Notes: a model not told the origin generated them from the letters alone. Shown: positions 1-9,288, counted from the stretch's first letter. The stretch is DNA of 64,000 nt from an uncultured Lachnospiraceae bacterium (GCA_945919795.1 CAMEJJ010000005.1:1-64000); one strand, 5' to 3'. Translations and numbers: made by a program.

Positions 1-2
1 TA

Positions 3-305
3 TCAAAAACTACTCGGTGTATACCTGACAGTAACAATCACAACCATCTTCTTCGCTTCATCAATACGATAAACAATTGTAAAATTCTTTACAAAAATTT
101 GACGGTATCCCCGATTAGCAAAAGCCCCTGTTCTTCTGATAGACCCACGATAAGGCATTTCATCCAGACTTAAAATCGCATCTTCTAAAGCATCTGCCAT
201 CTTCTCAGCAGTACCTATTTCTTTGAAATCATCTGCTATATGATTATAAATATTATCAAGGTCATCTGATGCACGCTGCAACATTTTTATTGTATATTTA
301 ACCAA
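3..305 (-). CDS. RelE/ParE-type toxin of a type II toxin-antitoxin pair
   Basis: This 100-residue basic protein has the usual length and layout of the RelE/ParE superfamily. An N-terminal helical hairpin (ASDDLDNIYNHIADDF) is followed by the MPYRGSIRR turn, and the C-terminal strands YRQIFVKNFTIVYRID and VVIVTVRYT match the ParE-like core. Members either cleave mRNA on the ribosome or poison gyrase; the sequence alone does not say which. The start overlaps the end of the antitoxin gene by 8 bases, the normal antitoxin-first arrangement with translational coupling. The stop codon lies just inside the window edge, so the gene is complete. Family assignment is fairly sure; target is unknown. Confidence 0.85.
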   Translation of the reverse strand: MVKYTIKMLQRASDDLDNIYNHIADDFKEIGTAEKMADALEDAILSLDEMPYRGSIRRTGAFANRGYRQIFVKNFTIVYRIDEAKKMVVIVTVRYTPSSF

Positions 306-561
306 AGTGCTTCCTCCTAAGGGATGCTAATGTTTCTTTCGCATCAAGTAATATACCTGTTGCTTCATATTCCTCTTCGGCTTCTGAAATTGCATTATCA
401 ATAGCCTGTGTTTCCACTATTTGTTCATAGGTTTCTATACTCATAACAACTAAATCACCATATCCATTCTTGGTAATAAAAATAGGCTCTTTAACTGCAT
501 GACATGCATCTGATATTTCATTTGTATTTCTTAAATCCGTAATTGGTCTAATCTGTGGCAT
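298..561 (-). CDS. Phd/YefM-type antitoxin
   Basis: The protein is 87 residues from the chosen start MPQIRPITDLRN, which is the typical opening of Phd/YefM antitoxins, whose N-terminus binds operator DNA as a dimer. The longer open frame adds nine residues, but GAGGTG six bases before this ATG makes 561 the better start. The central EPIFITKNGYGDLVVMSIETYE is the conserved fold core. The acidic C-terminal half (ISEAEEEYEATG) is the part that usually wraps the toxin. It lies upstream of and overlaps the toxin gene. Autoregulation is expected from the family, but no operator was identified. Confidence 0.88.
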   Translation of the reverse strand: MPQIRPITDLRNTNEISDACHAVKEPIFITKNGYGDLVVMSIETYEQIVETQAIDNAISEAEEEYEATGILLDAKETLASLRRKHFG

Positions 562-728
562 AAAGTACACCTCGCTTTCTTTGTACATTATTCTAACATA
601 ATTATATGCATTTCACAATTTATATATTTATCTTTCTCGATTTTCTTTGTCCGCAACGAATGAGGGCGATACATACATGAAAGACATTCCTATAGGGGTG
701 TACAGTGCATCATAACTATAGCAAAAAG

Positions 729-766
729 AAAAGACGGGCAGAGACATACGTCAAAGTCCGTCTTTT
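729..766 (-). terminator. Intrinsic terminator after prfA
   Basis: The arms AAAAGACGG and CCGTCTTTT form a nine-pair stem around a loop of about 20 bases. On the minus strand it is followed by a T-rich run. It lies about 60 bases beyond the prfA stop and is symmetric enough to work in both directions. Confidence 0.7.
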
Positions 767-825
767 CATATTTTTTAACTATCTTTCAATGGCTAAAATA
801 AAACTGGCACTGTAAAATCAAATAA

Positions 826-1902
826 TTAGTCCTGTTCGCTCATCTTCGCCAACTTCGCCGCCTGATCCGCTGCAATCAGCGCATCCAGAATTTCCTGTAT
901 ATCTCCATCCATGATTTTATCCAGTTTATACAGGGTCAGATTGATGCGGTGGTCTGTCACACGTCCCTGAGGGAAATTGTAGGTTCTAATCTTCTCAGAA
1001 CGGTCGCCCGTACCAATCTGGCTTCTGCGAAGCTCTGCCTCTGCGTCATGCGCTTTCTGGCATTCAATGTCATATAATTTTGCACGTAAAAGAGCAAATG
1101 CTTTCGCTTTGTTTTGCAACTGCGATTTTTCAGTCTGTGAATAAACAACAATTCCGGTAGGGAAATGTGTTAATCGAACCGCTGAGTCTGTGGTATTGAC
1201 ACATTGACCACCATTTCCGGATGCACGCATTACGTCGATACGGATATCTTTTTCATCAATTTCTACTTCAACTTCATCGGCTTCCGGCATTACAGCTACC
1301 GAAATGGTTGACGTGTGAATACGTCCGCCTGACTCGGTTTCCGGAACTCGTTGTACTCGGTGAACACCACTTTCGTATTTCAAAACAGAATAAGCTCCCT
1401 GCCCCGTTACGGTAAAGGTCACATTTTTCATACCGCCAATCCCGATTTCTTCGCATTCAACCAATTCGCATTTCCAACCGCGGCCTTCTGCATAATGAAC
1501 AAACATACGATAGATTTCAGCCGCAAACAAAGCAGCCTCATCTCCACCGGCACCGGCACGGATTTCAACAATGACGTTTCTATCATCATTCGGATCTTTG
1601 GGAAGTAATAAGATTTTCAACTTTTCTTCCAGTTCTTCAACCGATTTCTTTGCATCATTCAATTCCTCTTTGATCATTTCACGCATGTCATCATCGGTTT
1701 CTTCTTCGAGCATGGCAAGGGAATCTTCGATATCCTGCTTACTCTTTTTATACTCTTTGTATGCTTCAACGATAGGAGCCAAATCACTCTGTTCCTTCAT
1801 CAAGGCGCGAAAACGTTTCTGGTCATTGGCTACATTGGGCTCATTTAATAGTCCCATTAACTCTTCATATCTTCCGATTAAATCTTCTAATTTATCAAAC
1901 AT
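826..1902 (-). CDS. prfA: Peptide chain release factor 1
   Basis: Class I release factor that recognises UAA and UAG and triggers peptidyl-tRNA hydrolysis. The 358-residue length is typical. The hydrolysis motif GGQ is at residues 231-233 in [19 protein letters not shown], and the stop-codon recognition tripeptide PET is at about 187-189, as expected for RF1 and not RF2. The acidic coiled region 50-100 corresponds to domain 1. GGGAGAG precedes the ATG. It is the last gene of the rho-rpmE-yqhQ-prmC-prfA run, directly after prmC, whose product methylates the GGQ glutamine. The identification is secure. Confidence 0.98.
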   Translation of the reverse strand: MFDKLEDLIGRYEELMGLLNEPNVANDQKRFRALMKEQSDLAPIVEAYKEYKKSKQDIEDSLAMLEEETDDDMREMIKEELNDAKKSVEELEEKLKILLLPKDPNDDRNVIVEIRAGAGGDEAALFAAEIYRMFVHYAEGRGWKCELVECEEIGIGGMKNVTFTVTGQGAYSVLKYESGVHRVQRVPETESGGRIHTSTISVAVMPEADEVEVEIDEKDIRIDVMRASGNGGQCVNTTDSAVRLTHFPTGIVVYSQTEKSQLQNKAKAFALLRAKLYDIECQKAHDAEAELRRSQIGTGDRSEKIRTYNFPQGRVTDHRINLTLYKLDKIMDGDIQEILDALIAADQAAKLAKMSEQD

Positions 1903-1994
1903 TTTTATTCTCTCCCATTTGGTTCTTTCTAAACATGAATCACAAAAGCAGATTGTATGAAAATCTGCATATGCTAACTCTCAGCAGTTAGCAG

Positions 1995-2879
1995 CTACAA
2001 ACTATCCATGGGGAGATAGGTTCCATATACGACACGGTCAAGTCCCGCATAATCCTTTTTTACATTCACTTCTATAAACCCCTTATCTTTCATAAGTTGT
2101 GTAACAGGCTCAGCCTGATTATATCCAATCTCAAAAAACAACATCCCATCGCGATGCAGATACTTACCGGCATTTTCTACAATCCGGCGATAAAAATACA
2201 AACCGTCCTCTTTTCCATCTAACGCAATCAACGGCTCATGATGCGAAACCTCCGGCTCTAATGTCTCAAGCACTTTAGTTTCGATATAAGGAGGATTGCT
2301 GACAATCATATCAAATTTATCCATTTCCGGAAGTGCGTCGAATAAATCGCCTTTCCAAAAGGAAATCTTTTGCTGATTTCCTAAATGTTCTTCCTTGTTA
2401 TCTTCCAACAAACGGGCAGCATTTTCTTTAGCAACCGCTAAAGCCGCTTCGGAAATATCAATCCCGACACCCTGACAATCATTGGAATAATGCAATAAGC
2501 TGATTAAAATACATCCCGAACCGGTACATACATCCAAAATATGCATTCCGTCATGTAAATGTTTCATGGCTTCTTCGACCAAAATCTCTGTATCCTGACG
2601 GGGAATGAGCACATCTTTGTTTACATAAAACTCCATTCCCATAAACTCTTGTTTACCAAGAATATGCTGTAAAGGAATGCGTTTTTCGCGTTTTTCTATA
2701 AAGTTTACATAATTCTCTTTTTGATTTTCATCCATTTCTCTATCAGGATACAGGAGCATATCATTACGTGTTGTATGACACACCGCTTCCAAAAGAAGTC
2801 TGGCATCGAGTTCTGCCTCCGGCACACCCGCATTTTTTAACTTTTCTGCACCATATAAATATAATTCTTTATACTTCAT
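1995..2879 (-). CDS. prmC: Peptide chain release factor N5-glutamine methyltransferase
   Basis: SAM-dependent methyltransferase that modifies the glutamine of the GGQ motif in release factors. The SAM-binding motif DVCTGSG is at about residues 116-122 and the catalytic NPPY at about 195-198. An N-terminal helical domain contains ARLLLEAV and the IPLQHILGKQEF segment that grips the release factor. I chose the ATG at 2879 (MKYKELYLYGAEKL, 294 residues). The open frame runs nine residues further upstream, but homologues align from this point and none of the upstream ATGs has a good ribosome binding site, so the exact start is uncertain. It sits between yqhQ and prfA, a conserved neighbourhood. 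Confidence 0.95.
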   Translation of the reverse strand: MKYKELYLYGAEKLKNAGVPEAELDARLLLEAVCHTTRNDMLLYPDREMDENQKENYVNFIEKREKRIPLQHILGKQEFMGMEFYVNKDVLIPRQDTEILVEEAMKHLHDGMHILDVCTGSGCILISLLHYSNDCQGVGIDISEAALAVAKENAARLLEDNKEEHLGNQQKISFWKGDLFDALPEMDKFDMIVSNPPYIETKVLETLEPEVSHHEPLIALDGKEDGLYFYRRIVENAGKYLHRDGMLFFEIGYNQAEPVTQLMKDKGFIEVNVKKDYAGLDRVVYGTYLPMDSL

Positions 2880-2963
2880 TGCTTTCATTTTCCCATGCAT
2901 TGCCATGCATTATTTGATCTGCATGATATCAGTCCGGATTCTTGCATTTTTTCGACATGCATT

Positions 2964-4004
2964 TTACTGCTCTACATTTTCCTCATGCACTTCAGCATCC
3001 TGCATCTCATCGGTATTCACCTCGTCCTGCATCTCGCCGCCATGCATCTCATCCACATCATAATGGAAGGTTTCTTTAAAATATGCCTTCCAGTCAAAAA
3101 CGGCCTCGATGGAAGCAATGGCAACTTCAATCATATCGTCGTCCGGCTCTCTTGTGGTCAGCTTTTGAAGCATCATACCCGGAGCAGATAAAATGCGGAC
3201 AAAGAGATTGTTGGATTTTCCAGCAAGTCGGATTATTTCATATGCAATTCCCGCAATCACCGGAATTAACAAAATTCTCAATGCTACTTTCAAAAATGCA
3301 TTGTCCACGCGGATAAAGAAAAAGACAACCGCACTTACAAACACAACAAACAATAAAAAGCTGGTTCCGCATCTTTTGTGCAGACGGGAACATTTGCGGA
3401 CATTCTCCACATTGAGAATTCGTCCTCTTTCAATACAGTTAATACATTTATGTTCCGCACCATGGTACATATATACTCTTCGAATATCTTTCATCAGGGA
3501 AATGGCTACCACGTAAATCAAAAAAATAGCCACACGAATCAAGGCTTCAAACAAAGCAAGCAGAGATTCGTTACGAACCACCTTCTGTAATAAGGATGCC
3601 AGAAAATACGGTAATACCATAAACAATCCAATGGCAATCACAAAAGAAATAATTACGGTAATGGTACTAAAAACAGCCTCCGCATGTGAATCCGAAAGTC
3701 TATTTACCGCTTTGTCAACAGCCGTTTCCTCTGCCGTTTCATCTTCATAAAATGAAGCTGAATAATTCAGAGACCGGGTGCCTAAAATTAGTGAATCCGC
3801 AAAATTAAACACACCTCTGATAAAAGGAAGTTTAAAAAAACGATTATCTCCGGTACTGGACTTATATTCATCAGTCTTGACTTCAATCTTGCCGTCCGGT
3901 TTGCGCACAGCAACTGCATAGGCGTCTTTATTTTTCATCATGACACCTTCTAAAACAGCCTGTCCGCCAATACCACAGTAATGCTTAGATGTATTTTTAG
4001 CCAT
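2964..4004 (-). CDS. yqhQ: DUF1385 family membrane protein (YqhQ-like)
   Basis: The 346-residue protein starts MAKNTSKHYCGIGGQAVLEG, with the GGQAVLEGVMM signature of DUF1385/YqhQ. GAGGG seven bases upstream supports the ATG at 4004 over the longer frame. The HGAEHKCINCIERG block and several membrane segments follow. The function of the family is unknown, although it commonly precedes prmC in Clostridia. The C-terminus is unusual: after the conserved domain it has a tail of about 35 residues rich in Met, Asp, Glu and His, with the repeated sub-motif EMQD. The DNA of that tail is built of short CAT-rich repeats. Confidence 0.92.
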   Translation of the reverse strand: MAKNTSKHYCGIGGQAVLEGVMMKNKDAYAVAVRKPDGKIEVKTDEYKSSTGDNRFFKLPFIRGVFNFADSLILGTRSLNYSASFYEDETAEETAVDKAVNRLSDSHAEAVFSTITVIISFVIAIGLFMVLPYFLASLLQKVVRNESLLALFEALIRVAIFLIYVVAISLMKDIRRVYMYHGAEHKCINCIERGRILNVENVRKCSRLHKRCGTSFLLFVVFVSAVVFFFIRVDNAFLKVALRILLIPVIAGIAYEIIRLAGKSNNLFVRILSAPGMMLQKLTTREPDDDMIEVAIASIEAVFDWKAYFKETFHYDVDEMHGGEMQDEVNTDEMQDAEVHEENVEQ

Positions 4005-4067
4005 ATTTTTCCCTCTTTTTACTTGTAACATTTATATCAATTATGAAATTGGAGTCAAAAAACATTT

Positions 4068-4116
4068 TGCCCCATGATACCAAAGTCATACTTTTTCATG
4101 TACGTATGACAAGTAT
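4068..4116 (-). repeat. Dispersed GGTATCATGGGG-family repeat, copy before yqhQ
   Basis: Read on the minus strand it has GTCATACTTGTCATACGTAC, ATGAAAAAGTATGAC, then TTTGGTATCATGGGGCAAAA. It has the GTCATAC hairpin sub-type also seen at 42376-42440. It lies between rpmE and yqhQ. Confidence 0.7.
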
Positions 4117-4209
4117 GACCTTTCAACTAATACCATCATTATAAAAAATATACAGAAAAAAATAAAGGCTGAGATAATGAAATCCCAACCTTTTACTTCT
4201 TTTTTATAA

Positions 4210-4407
4210 TTACATGCCATATTTCTTGTTGAATTTATCAACACGTCCACGAGCCTGAGCTGATTTCTGCTGACCTGTATAGAATGAATGGCATTTGGAA
4301 CAGATTTCAACGTGGATATCTTCTTTTGTTGAACCGGTTACAAATGTGTTGCCACAGTTGCAGGTTACAGTTGCCTGATAATAGTTAGGATGGATTCCTT
4401 CTTTCAT
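4210..4407 (-). CDS. rpmE: 50S ribosomal protein L31, zinc-binding type
   Basis: 65 residues beginning [20 protein letters not shown]. The CNCG pair and the ICSKC pair mark the zinc-binding form of L31. The three-residue-longer frame starts with GTG, but GAGAGGTG ends six bases before the ATG at 4407 and overlaps that GTG, so the ATG is the start. The C-terminal [12 protein letters not shown] is typical of the family. It lies between rho and yqhQ in the usual clostridial order. Identification is secure. Confidence 0.97.
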   Translation of the reverse strand: MKEGIHPNYYQATVTCNCGNTFVTGSTKEDIHVEICSKCHSFYTGQQKSAQARGRVDKFNKKYGM

Positions 4408-4539
4408 AATTTTCACCTCTCTATATTAATATCTCTAGTTTTTTTCACAAACAGCTTTATAAGCATACCACAGTTTTAAATCGAAAGCAAGTCTTTTCTG
4501 GAAAAACTTCATTTTCTTCATTTTCTAAAACTTTGTTTT

Positions 4540-5832
4540 CTAGAAAAACTTAATTTTCTGAACGGTATCAATAAATTCTTTGTTATTTTTGGTATGCACA
4601 AACATGTCCAGAATTTTCTCTACAGCCTCTTCGGGCTTTAATCCGTTCAGGGCTTTACGCATCACATTGATACTCTGCATTTCTTCCGGAGTAAGCAATA
4701 AATCCTCGCGGCGGGTACCGGATTTGGGAATATCAATGGCAGGAAATACTCTCTTTTCAGACAGTTTTCTGTCTAAAACCATTTCCATATTACCGGTTCC
4801 TTTAAATTCTTCGTAAACAACATCATCCATTTTGCTTCCGGTATCGACCAGTGCTGTTGCTAAAATCGTCAAACTGCCGCCTTCACGCATATTACGTGCG
4901 GCACCAAAGAAACGCTTGGGCATGTGAAGCGCAGCCGGATCAAGACCACCGGAAAGGGTACGTCCACTCGGTGGAACCGTCAGGTTATACGCTCTGGTAA
5001 GTCTTGTGATACTATCCAATAAAATCATAACGTCTTTTTTGTGCTCAACTAAGCGCTTTGCTCTTTCAATTACCATTTCGGAAACTCGCTTATGATGCTC
5101 CGGAAGTTCATCGAAGGTCGAATAAATAACCTCAACATTGGGTCCTTCAATAGCCTCACGAATATCGGTAACCTCTTCCGGTCTTTCATCAATTAACAAA
5201 ATAATCAGATGCATATCCGGATTGTTCTGTTTTATCGATTTAGCCACTTCTTTTAATAATGTGGTTTTACCGGCCTTCGGAGGTGAAACAATCATACCAC
5301 GTTGTCCTTTTCCAACAGGACTCATCAAATCCATGATACGCATGGCAACAGATGCCCCCGGAGTCTCTAAACGCAGTCTTTCATCCGGAAAAATGGGTGT
5401 CATATTTTCAAAATTCAGTCTCTTCACTGCTTCGGAAGGATGATAACCATTGATTTTTTTCAGATATAAAAGAGCGGAAAATTTTTCATTTTGTGTTTTT
5501 ACTCTTGTATTTCCCTCAATAATATCGCCGGTCTTTAAGTTGAATTTGCGGATCTGGCTCGGTGCCACATAGACATCATTTTCACCGGGCAGATAATTTT
5601 CACATCGGATAAAACCAAATCCATCCGGCATAACCTCTAAAATACCGCTGGCTGTTTCTCCGCTATCCAGTTCATCGCTGAGTTTCTCCGGACTGATTTT
5701 TGCTTTTTCATCTTCTGCAAGCATAGCCTCGATGATATCGGCCTTTTTCATGGCAGATACCCCTTTTATACCGCGTGATTTTGCAATTTCCCTTAAATCG
5801 GCAAGGGCAATTGTTTCATACTTTTCTCTCAT
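4540..5832 (-). CDS. rho: Transcription termination factor Rho
   Basis: Hexameric RNA-dependent ATPase that terminates transcription. The N-terminal Rho_N helices ([15 protein letters not shown]) are followed by a cold-shock-type RNA-binding domain ([21 protein letters not shown]). The ATPase core carries the P-loop [10 protein letters not shown] near residue 190, and [12 protein letters not shown] and the Q-loop-like [15 protein letters not shown] follow. From [13 protein letters not shown] it is 430 residues, normal for a Rho without a large insertion. A GGAGG lies 11 bases before this ATG; an ATG six codons upstream has no clear binding site. An imperfect copy of the last 26 bases of the gene lies just beyond the stop (see findings). 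Confidence 0.97.
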   Translation of the reverse strand: MREKYETIALADLREIAKSRGIKGVSAMKKADIIEAMLAEDEKAKISPEKLSDELDSGETASGILEVMPDGFGFIRCENYLPGENDVYVAPSQIRKFNLKTGDIIEGNTRVKTQNEKFSALLYLKKINGYHPSEAVKRLNFENMTPIFPDERLRLETPGASVAMRIMDLMSPVGKGQRGMIVSPPKAGKTTLLKEVAKSIKQNNPDMHLIILLIDERPEEVTDIREAIEGPNVEVIYSTFDELPEHHKRVSEMVIERAKRLVEHKKDVMILLDSITRLTRAYNLTVPPSGRTLSGGLDPAALHMPKRFFGAARNMREGGSLTILATALVDTGSKMDDVVYEEFKGTGNMEMVLDRKLSEKRVFPAIDIPKSGTRREDLLLTPEEMQSINVMRKALNGLKPEEAVEKILDMFVHTKNNKEFIDTVQKIKFF

Positions 5833-5993
5833 ATTATAAAATGCCTCCATTATTAATCGCAGAATTACCCATATATGGGTTTATCAGGTATTACATTGTA
5901 TTTTTGGGATTTCTATTAAGAAAAATATTTCTGATTTGATAAAGTCAGTATACAACAAGAACTCTATTTCGTAAAGAAAAAATCATTTAATTT

Positions 5994-6032
5994 TAAAAAA
6001 GCGAGTGCCAAAAATATTTTTTAACACTCACT
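5994..6032 (-). terminator. Intrinsic terminator after the 157-residue membrane protein gene
   Basis: The arms AGCGAGTG and CACTCACT pair with one mismatch around an AT-rich loop. On the minus strand the stem is followed by six T residues. It lies about 20 bases past the end of the gene that stops at 6050. Confidence 0.65.
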
Positions 6033-6049
6033 TCACTTATGTACACAAA

Positions 6050-6523
6050 CTATTTCTTTCTACGTTTCATATCCTCAAGTTGTCTGTCAATATCATCCGA
6101 ATAAGAGCCTTTTCGATTTCTTTTTCTGGAATGATATCCATAGTCTTCTTCCGGATTGGCAATCAGAATTTTTGCGAGCAGACCGACACCACCGAAAATC
6201 AGTACAAGCATCAGTACCCACTCATATAGTGTGATTGTCTGCAAACGGATGGTGGTGGATGCAATCACACCGGCTACTATTATGAAAACGCCAACCGCAA
6301 TCATAATTTTGGAGCCCCATGAGCCTCCTGATGCAAAAAGCCATACAATGCCGATGATTAAAGGCACAATCAGCAAACCGGACGTAACATGTATTCCTCC
6401 GAGCATAAAGCCCATTCCGAAACCGGAAGAAACCATTACCTTCTGGGAAAATAAAAATAAACCTCCTACCAACATGGCAAGACCGGCTAAAAACTGTAAT
6501 AATTCATTTCGTGCTTTTTTCAT
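6050..6523 (-). CDS. Small membrane protein of unknown function
   Basis: 157 residues with four predicted membrane helices, at roughly 8-25, 35-63, 73-90 and 98-118. A strongly basic and acidic tail ends KGSYSDDIDRQLEDMKRRKK, which should be cytoplasmic. TGGAGG stands seven bases before the ATG. I do not recognise the family. It sits alone between rho and an accessory regulator gene. An extended -10 promoter motif (TGGTATAAT, minus strand, 6636-6644) lies about 110 bases upstream. Confidence 0.7.
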   Translation of the reverse strand: MKKARNELLQFLAGLAMLVGGLFLFSQKVMVSSGFGMGFMLGGIHVTSGLLIVPLIIGIVWLFASGGSWGSKIMIAVGVFIIVAGVIASTTIRLQTITLYEWVLMLVLIFGGVGLLAKILIANPEEDYGYHSRKRNRKGSYSDDIDRQLEDMKRRKK

Positions 6524-6848
6524 ATGCTATTTCCTCCAAATAAATCTAATCTTTTTAAAGAAGCTTCTCATGCTATTTCTATATTCATTTAACATATACT
6601 TTCTATTCAATATATCATTCATCTTTTGGGTGTATTATACCAAACCGCCAGCGCAGTGGCTAACTCAGGTACATTTATTTTCTGCTTTCTAAAAAAATAG
6701 CAGTTTTTGCATTTCATCTCATACACCTGTTAATGTCACTTCCTTGTCACCTCGTTACTCTTCGGAAGTTCCTTAACTATCAGCATTCCCTTTTTCCGCA
6801 GGAAGTGACACTTTCAATGTCACTTCCTTGTCACCTTATTGTCACTTC
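6524..6848. other. Gene-free gap with short repeats
   Basis: No gene is supported here. The gap holds two exact 21-base direct repeats (6732-6752 and 6816-6836) based on TGTCACTTCCTTGTCACC, a third partial copy at 6838-6850 that ends on the last base of the regulator gene's stop codon, and an inverted partial copy at 6801-6810. It also holds one copy of the 20-base repeat cttttgggtgtattatacca at 6624-6643, which recurs at 8572-8591. Confidence 0.75.
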
Positions 6849-8237
6849 CTATTTCAACTTCCATAGTCCTTCTTTTTTATCATACACTAAAAAGACTTTT
6901 TTCTTTATCTCCTGTACATCACGTAATATGGTTCTTCTGGTAACATCTAATTTTGCCGCAATGTCATCCACACTAATTTTCCGGTCCTCGCTAATCATGT
7001 TATAAATAAGTTGTTCTCTTTCTGTCAGTTCAGTCTCCATTTCAACTTGTTTAACCGCTTCTTTTGTTAATGGAATCGATATTCTAAAAACATCTGCTTC
7101 ATATAATTCCGGATTTCCGCCTCCAGAATATATAGGTGTATATTTATATAAATTCTTCACACCCGAACCAATTGTATCTGAACGTCCCATTGCTGTAAAG
7201 AAATTGGCAATCAATGGATTCTTAGGATACGGTGTAAATTCATCACTTAGTATATTCCCCTGTCTTCTAGGTCTACACCAATTTTCTGTTCTTAACCAAT
7301 CCCTTTCAATAATGAGTTTAGCAGGATAAGCACTGGAAAAATCTCTATGAATCAAAATATTCGAAACAACTTCTCTTGCAATAACATCTCTAATACTTGT
7401 ACTCACATTATCTATAAGGCAAAATTTATCTGAAGTATGTTTTGCAACAAATTCCATTAATCTGTCATAGCTTTCGATGAGATTTGTATTAACCTGCAAC
7501 CTGTCATCATATCTATCCACATTTTCAACCCGGTAAATTGCATCTGTCACATAACCCGATACACAGGAACGGATAACCTCATCCTTTCCAAACAACATAA
7601 TTGCTGCTAAATTGTAACCTTTTTCACCTGTTACAAGATTTTTCTCATACAGACCTGCACTTATCATAATTTCATGATCCGTCATTTTCAGCCACTCATG
7701 CTGAGCATTCTTGTTTTCTATCAATCTTCTGACTCTCGGCATAAGATCCATTCGCAGATCATCTTCAGTAGCATAGGGAAACAATTTATTTTCCGAAAAA
7801 GCACCCGTCTTTCGTGCATACATATTTTCCATCTGAATAGGCGAATCTGTAATATCAAAATCACCCTCATCATTTCTATCGTATACTCTTCCTGAACATC
7901 TAATAACAGTTGATGCCGGCGGAACATATGTCCAAAGCAATAATTTATCTTGATATTCAAATTCTTCTATCTCAATATAAAGTGTAGGTGACATCTTATT
8001 TGTATTATTGAGCTGCGATACAAAATTTCTCCTCATATCCTTTGCAGCGTTACGATTTACTCCAATAGGAATGCCACCATCTTGCACTCCCATAATAATC
8101 CATCCACCATAACGATTTGAAAAAGATGATACTGTTTCGTACACAGATTCACTAATTTCATTGGTACACGATTTGTATTCTATGGTTATTTTTTCATCTT
8201 TAGCAGACAGAAGTTCTTTCATTTTTTCTGTGGTCAT
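6849..8237 (-). CDS. AlbA_2 (Schlafen-like) / HATPase regulator with C-terminal winged helix
   Basis: 462 residues. The N-terminal AlbA_2 domain (EYKSCTNEISESVYETVSSFSNRYGGWIIMGV pattern) occupies about 15-140. The middle has the HATPase_c_4-type segment IAREVVSNILIHRDFS, and near the end is a DeoR/HTH-like helix-turn-helix (KISVDDIAAKLDVTRRTILRDVQEIKK). Such proteins are common accessory transcription regulators in Clostridia; the ligand and targets are unknown. GGAGGCGATATA precedes the ATG. The gene is monocistronic, sits in a repeat-rich region, and is flanked by a 20-base direct repeat, which suggests acquired DNA. The domain calls are firm; any function beyond DNA binding is inference. 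Confidence 0.85.
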   Translation of the reverse strand: MTTEKMKELLSAKDEKITIEYKSCTNEISESVYETVSSFSNRYGGWIIMGVQDGGIPIGVNRNAAKDMRRNFVSQLNNTNKMSPTLYIEIEEFEYQDKLLLWTYVPPASTVIRCSGRVYDRNDEGDFDITDSPIQMENMYARKTGAFSENKLFPYATEDDLRMDLMPRVRRLIENKNAQHEWLKMTDHEIMISAGLYEKNLVTGEKGYNLAAIMLFGKDEVIRSCVSGYVTDAIYRVENVDRYDDRLQVNTNLIESYDRLMEFVAKHTSDKFCLIDNVSTSIRDVIAREVVSNILIHRDFSSAYPAKLIIERDWLRTENWCRPRRQGNILSDEFTPYPKNPLIANFFTAMGRSDTIGSGVKNLYKYTPIYSGGGNPELYEADVFRISIPLTKEAVKQVEMETELTEREQLIYNMISEDRKISVDDIAAKLDVTRRTILRDVQEIKKKVFLVYDKKEGLWKLK

Positions 8238-8739
8238 TATATCGCCTCCATCTTATTAATCTTAAATCCTGAATTAAATAACAAATGTCTTGCTCTACAT
8301 AATTTCCAATTTACTCATCGGTGTATTTTCTTATTTTCTCAATCAATTGATGATCTGTATAAATCATCTTACTTCCTTCCCGCCTTGAACTAATCTTGGA
8401 CTAATCTTAAGCTAAAATGAAATATTATTGGATTATTTTTTCGTAGTACTACTCTTTTTTGAATTATTAATTCATTTTTTTATTTATAATAACTCAAAAA
8501 TCAGTTTTTATTTTATAACATAGCGCCAAGTCAAAAAAGTATCTTTTCGAGCCCGCATTATAACCTTTCACCTTTTGGGTGTATTATACCACAAGACATA
8601 ATAAATTGCATAAAATAAAAAGCCTTTTTAAATCCTATCATGGTGCATGAAACAAGTCATTATGTGGCACTTAAAATGCTTGAATGATTTTTTCCGTCGC
8701 TTTTTTCGTCGCTTTTTTCGTCGCTTTTTTAGCGACGAA
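8238..8739. other. AT-rich gene-free region
   Basis: About 500 bases with no supported gene. It contains the second copy of the 20-base repeat at 8572-8591. At its right end are three 12-base tandem units, ttttttcgtcgc with slight variation, at about 8689-8726, and a facing gcgacgaa at 8732-8739. Confidence 0.65.
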
Positions 8740-8961
8740 TTATTTTAATTTGTACTTTTTTCCTTTTGTTTTACCATTATCAACAAGCTTCTCAAGTCCA
8801 ACCAATTCCTTCAATAATTCTTTTGTTCTGGTATCCTTAAAAGACCGAATATGAATATAATGAAATGGAAGGTGACCACGTAGTTCCTTGGTCAAAGGGC
8901 GGTAAAACCGAAGGAAATAACTGCCAGATGCTTTGTAAATGGCATAATTGTCATAAGTCGG
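8740..8961 (-). pseudogene. C-terminal gene remnant without start codon
   Basis: A 73-codon open stretch follows a TAG and contains no ATG, GTG or TTG preceded by a usable ribosome binding site. Its translation is protein-like throughout: it contains [20 protein letters not shown] and then TKELLKELVGLEKLVDNGK, and ends GKKYKLK. The end resembles the C-terminal winged-helix tail of AlbA_2-type regulators such as the neighbour ending EGLWKLK. After its stop the same frame continues through a KKAT repeat for about 20 codons. I read it as the decayed 3' end of an accessory gene. The family is not certain. Confidence 0.5.
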
Positions 8962-9005
8962 CTAATTAAGAGTTTTAAGAAAATCTAATAAGATAAATAT
9001 GGAAC

Positions 9006-9050
9006 TAAAAAAGTACCCGTTTCTCTTGATTGAGAATTGGGTATTTTTTT
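9006..9050. terminator. Bidirectional stem-loop
   Basis: The arms TACCC...TTCTC and GAGAA...GGGTA form an interrupted stem around TTGATT. An A run precedes it and seven T residues follow on the plus strand, so it can terminate in either direction. Confidence 0.6.
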
Positions 9051-9178
9051 AGTTTAACGTTGATACTTTCACTACTCTCCCGTTGTTTTTGATATTACAA
9101 ATAAATACTGCATCAACTTTGTTTTTCTGTAATATTCTCCACTCTCCCACATTCATTATCATAGCTGAATGAAACAAT

Positions 9179-9215
9179 AAAAGTCATTGCTTAATAAAAC
9201 AGACAATGACTTTTT
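9179..9215. terminator. Stem-loop terminator
   Basis: AAAAGTCATTG pairs with CAATGACTTTT around a loop of about 14 bases, with T residues following on the plus strand. A second small hairpin, GTTTCA/TGAAAC, followed by T6 lies at about 9228-9246. With the hairpins at 9006-9050 and 9289-9321 this makes a cluster of terminator-like hairpins in an otherwise empty gap. Confidence 0.55.
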
Positions 9216-9288
9216 GAAACAAAATTGTTTCACCGTGAAACTTTTTTCGTACATATTATTTCATTAACTACTACTCTCTCACTGTACT

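Noticed and set aside
8689-8740. Possible CRISPR array from the ttttttcgtcgc repeats
   Set aside because: Units are 12 bases with no spacers and no cas genes nearby.
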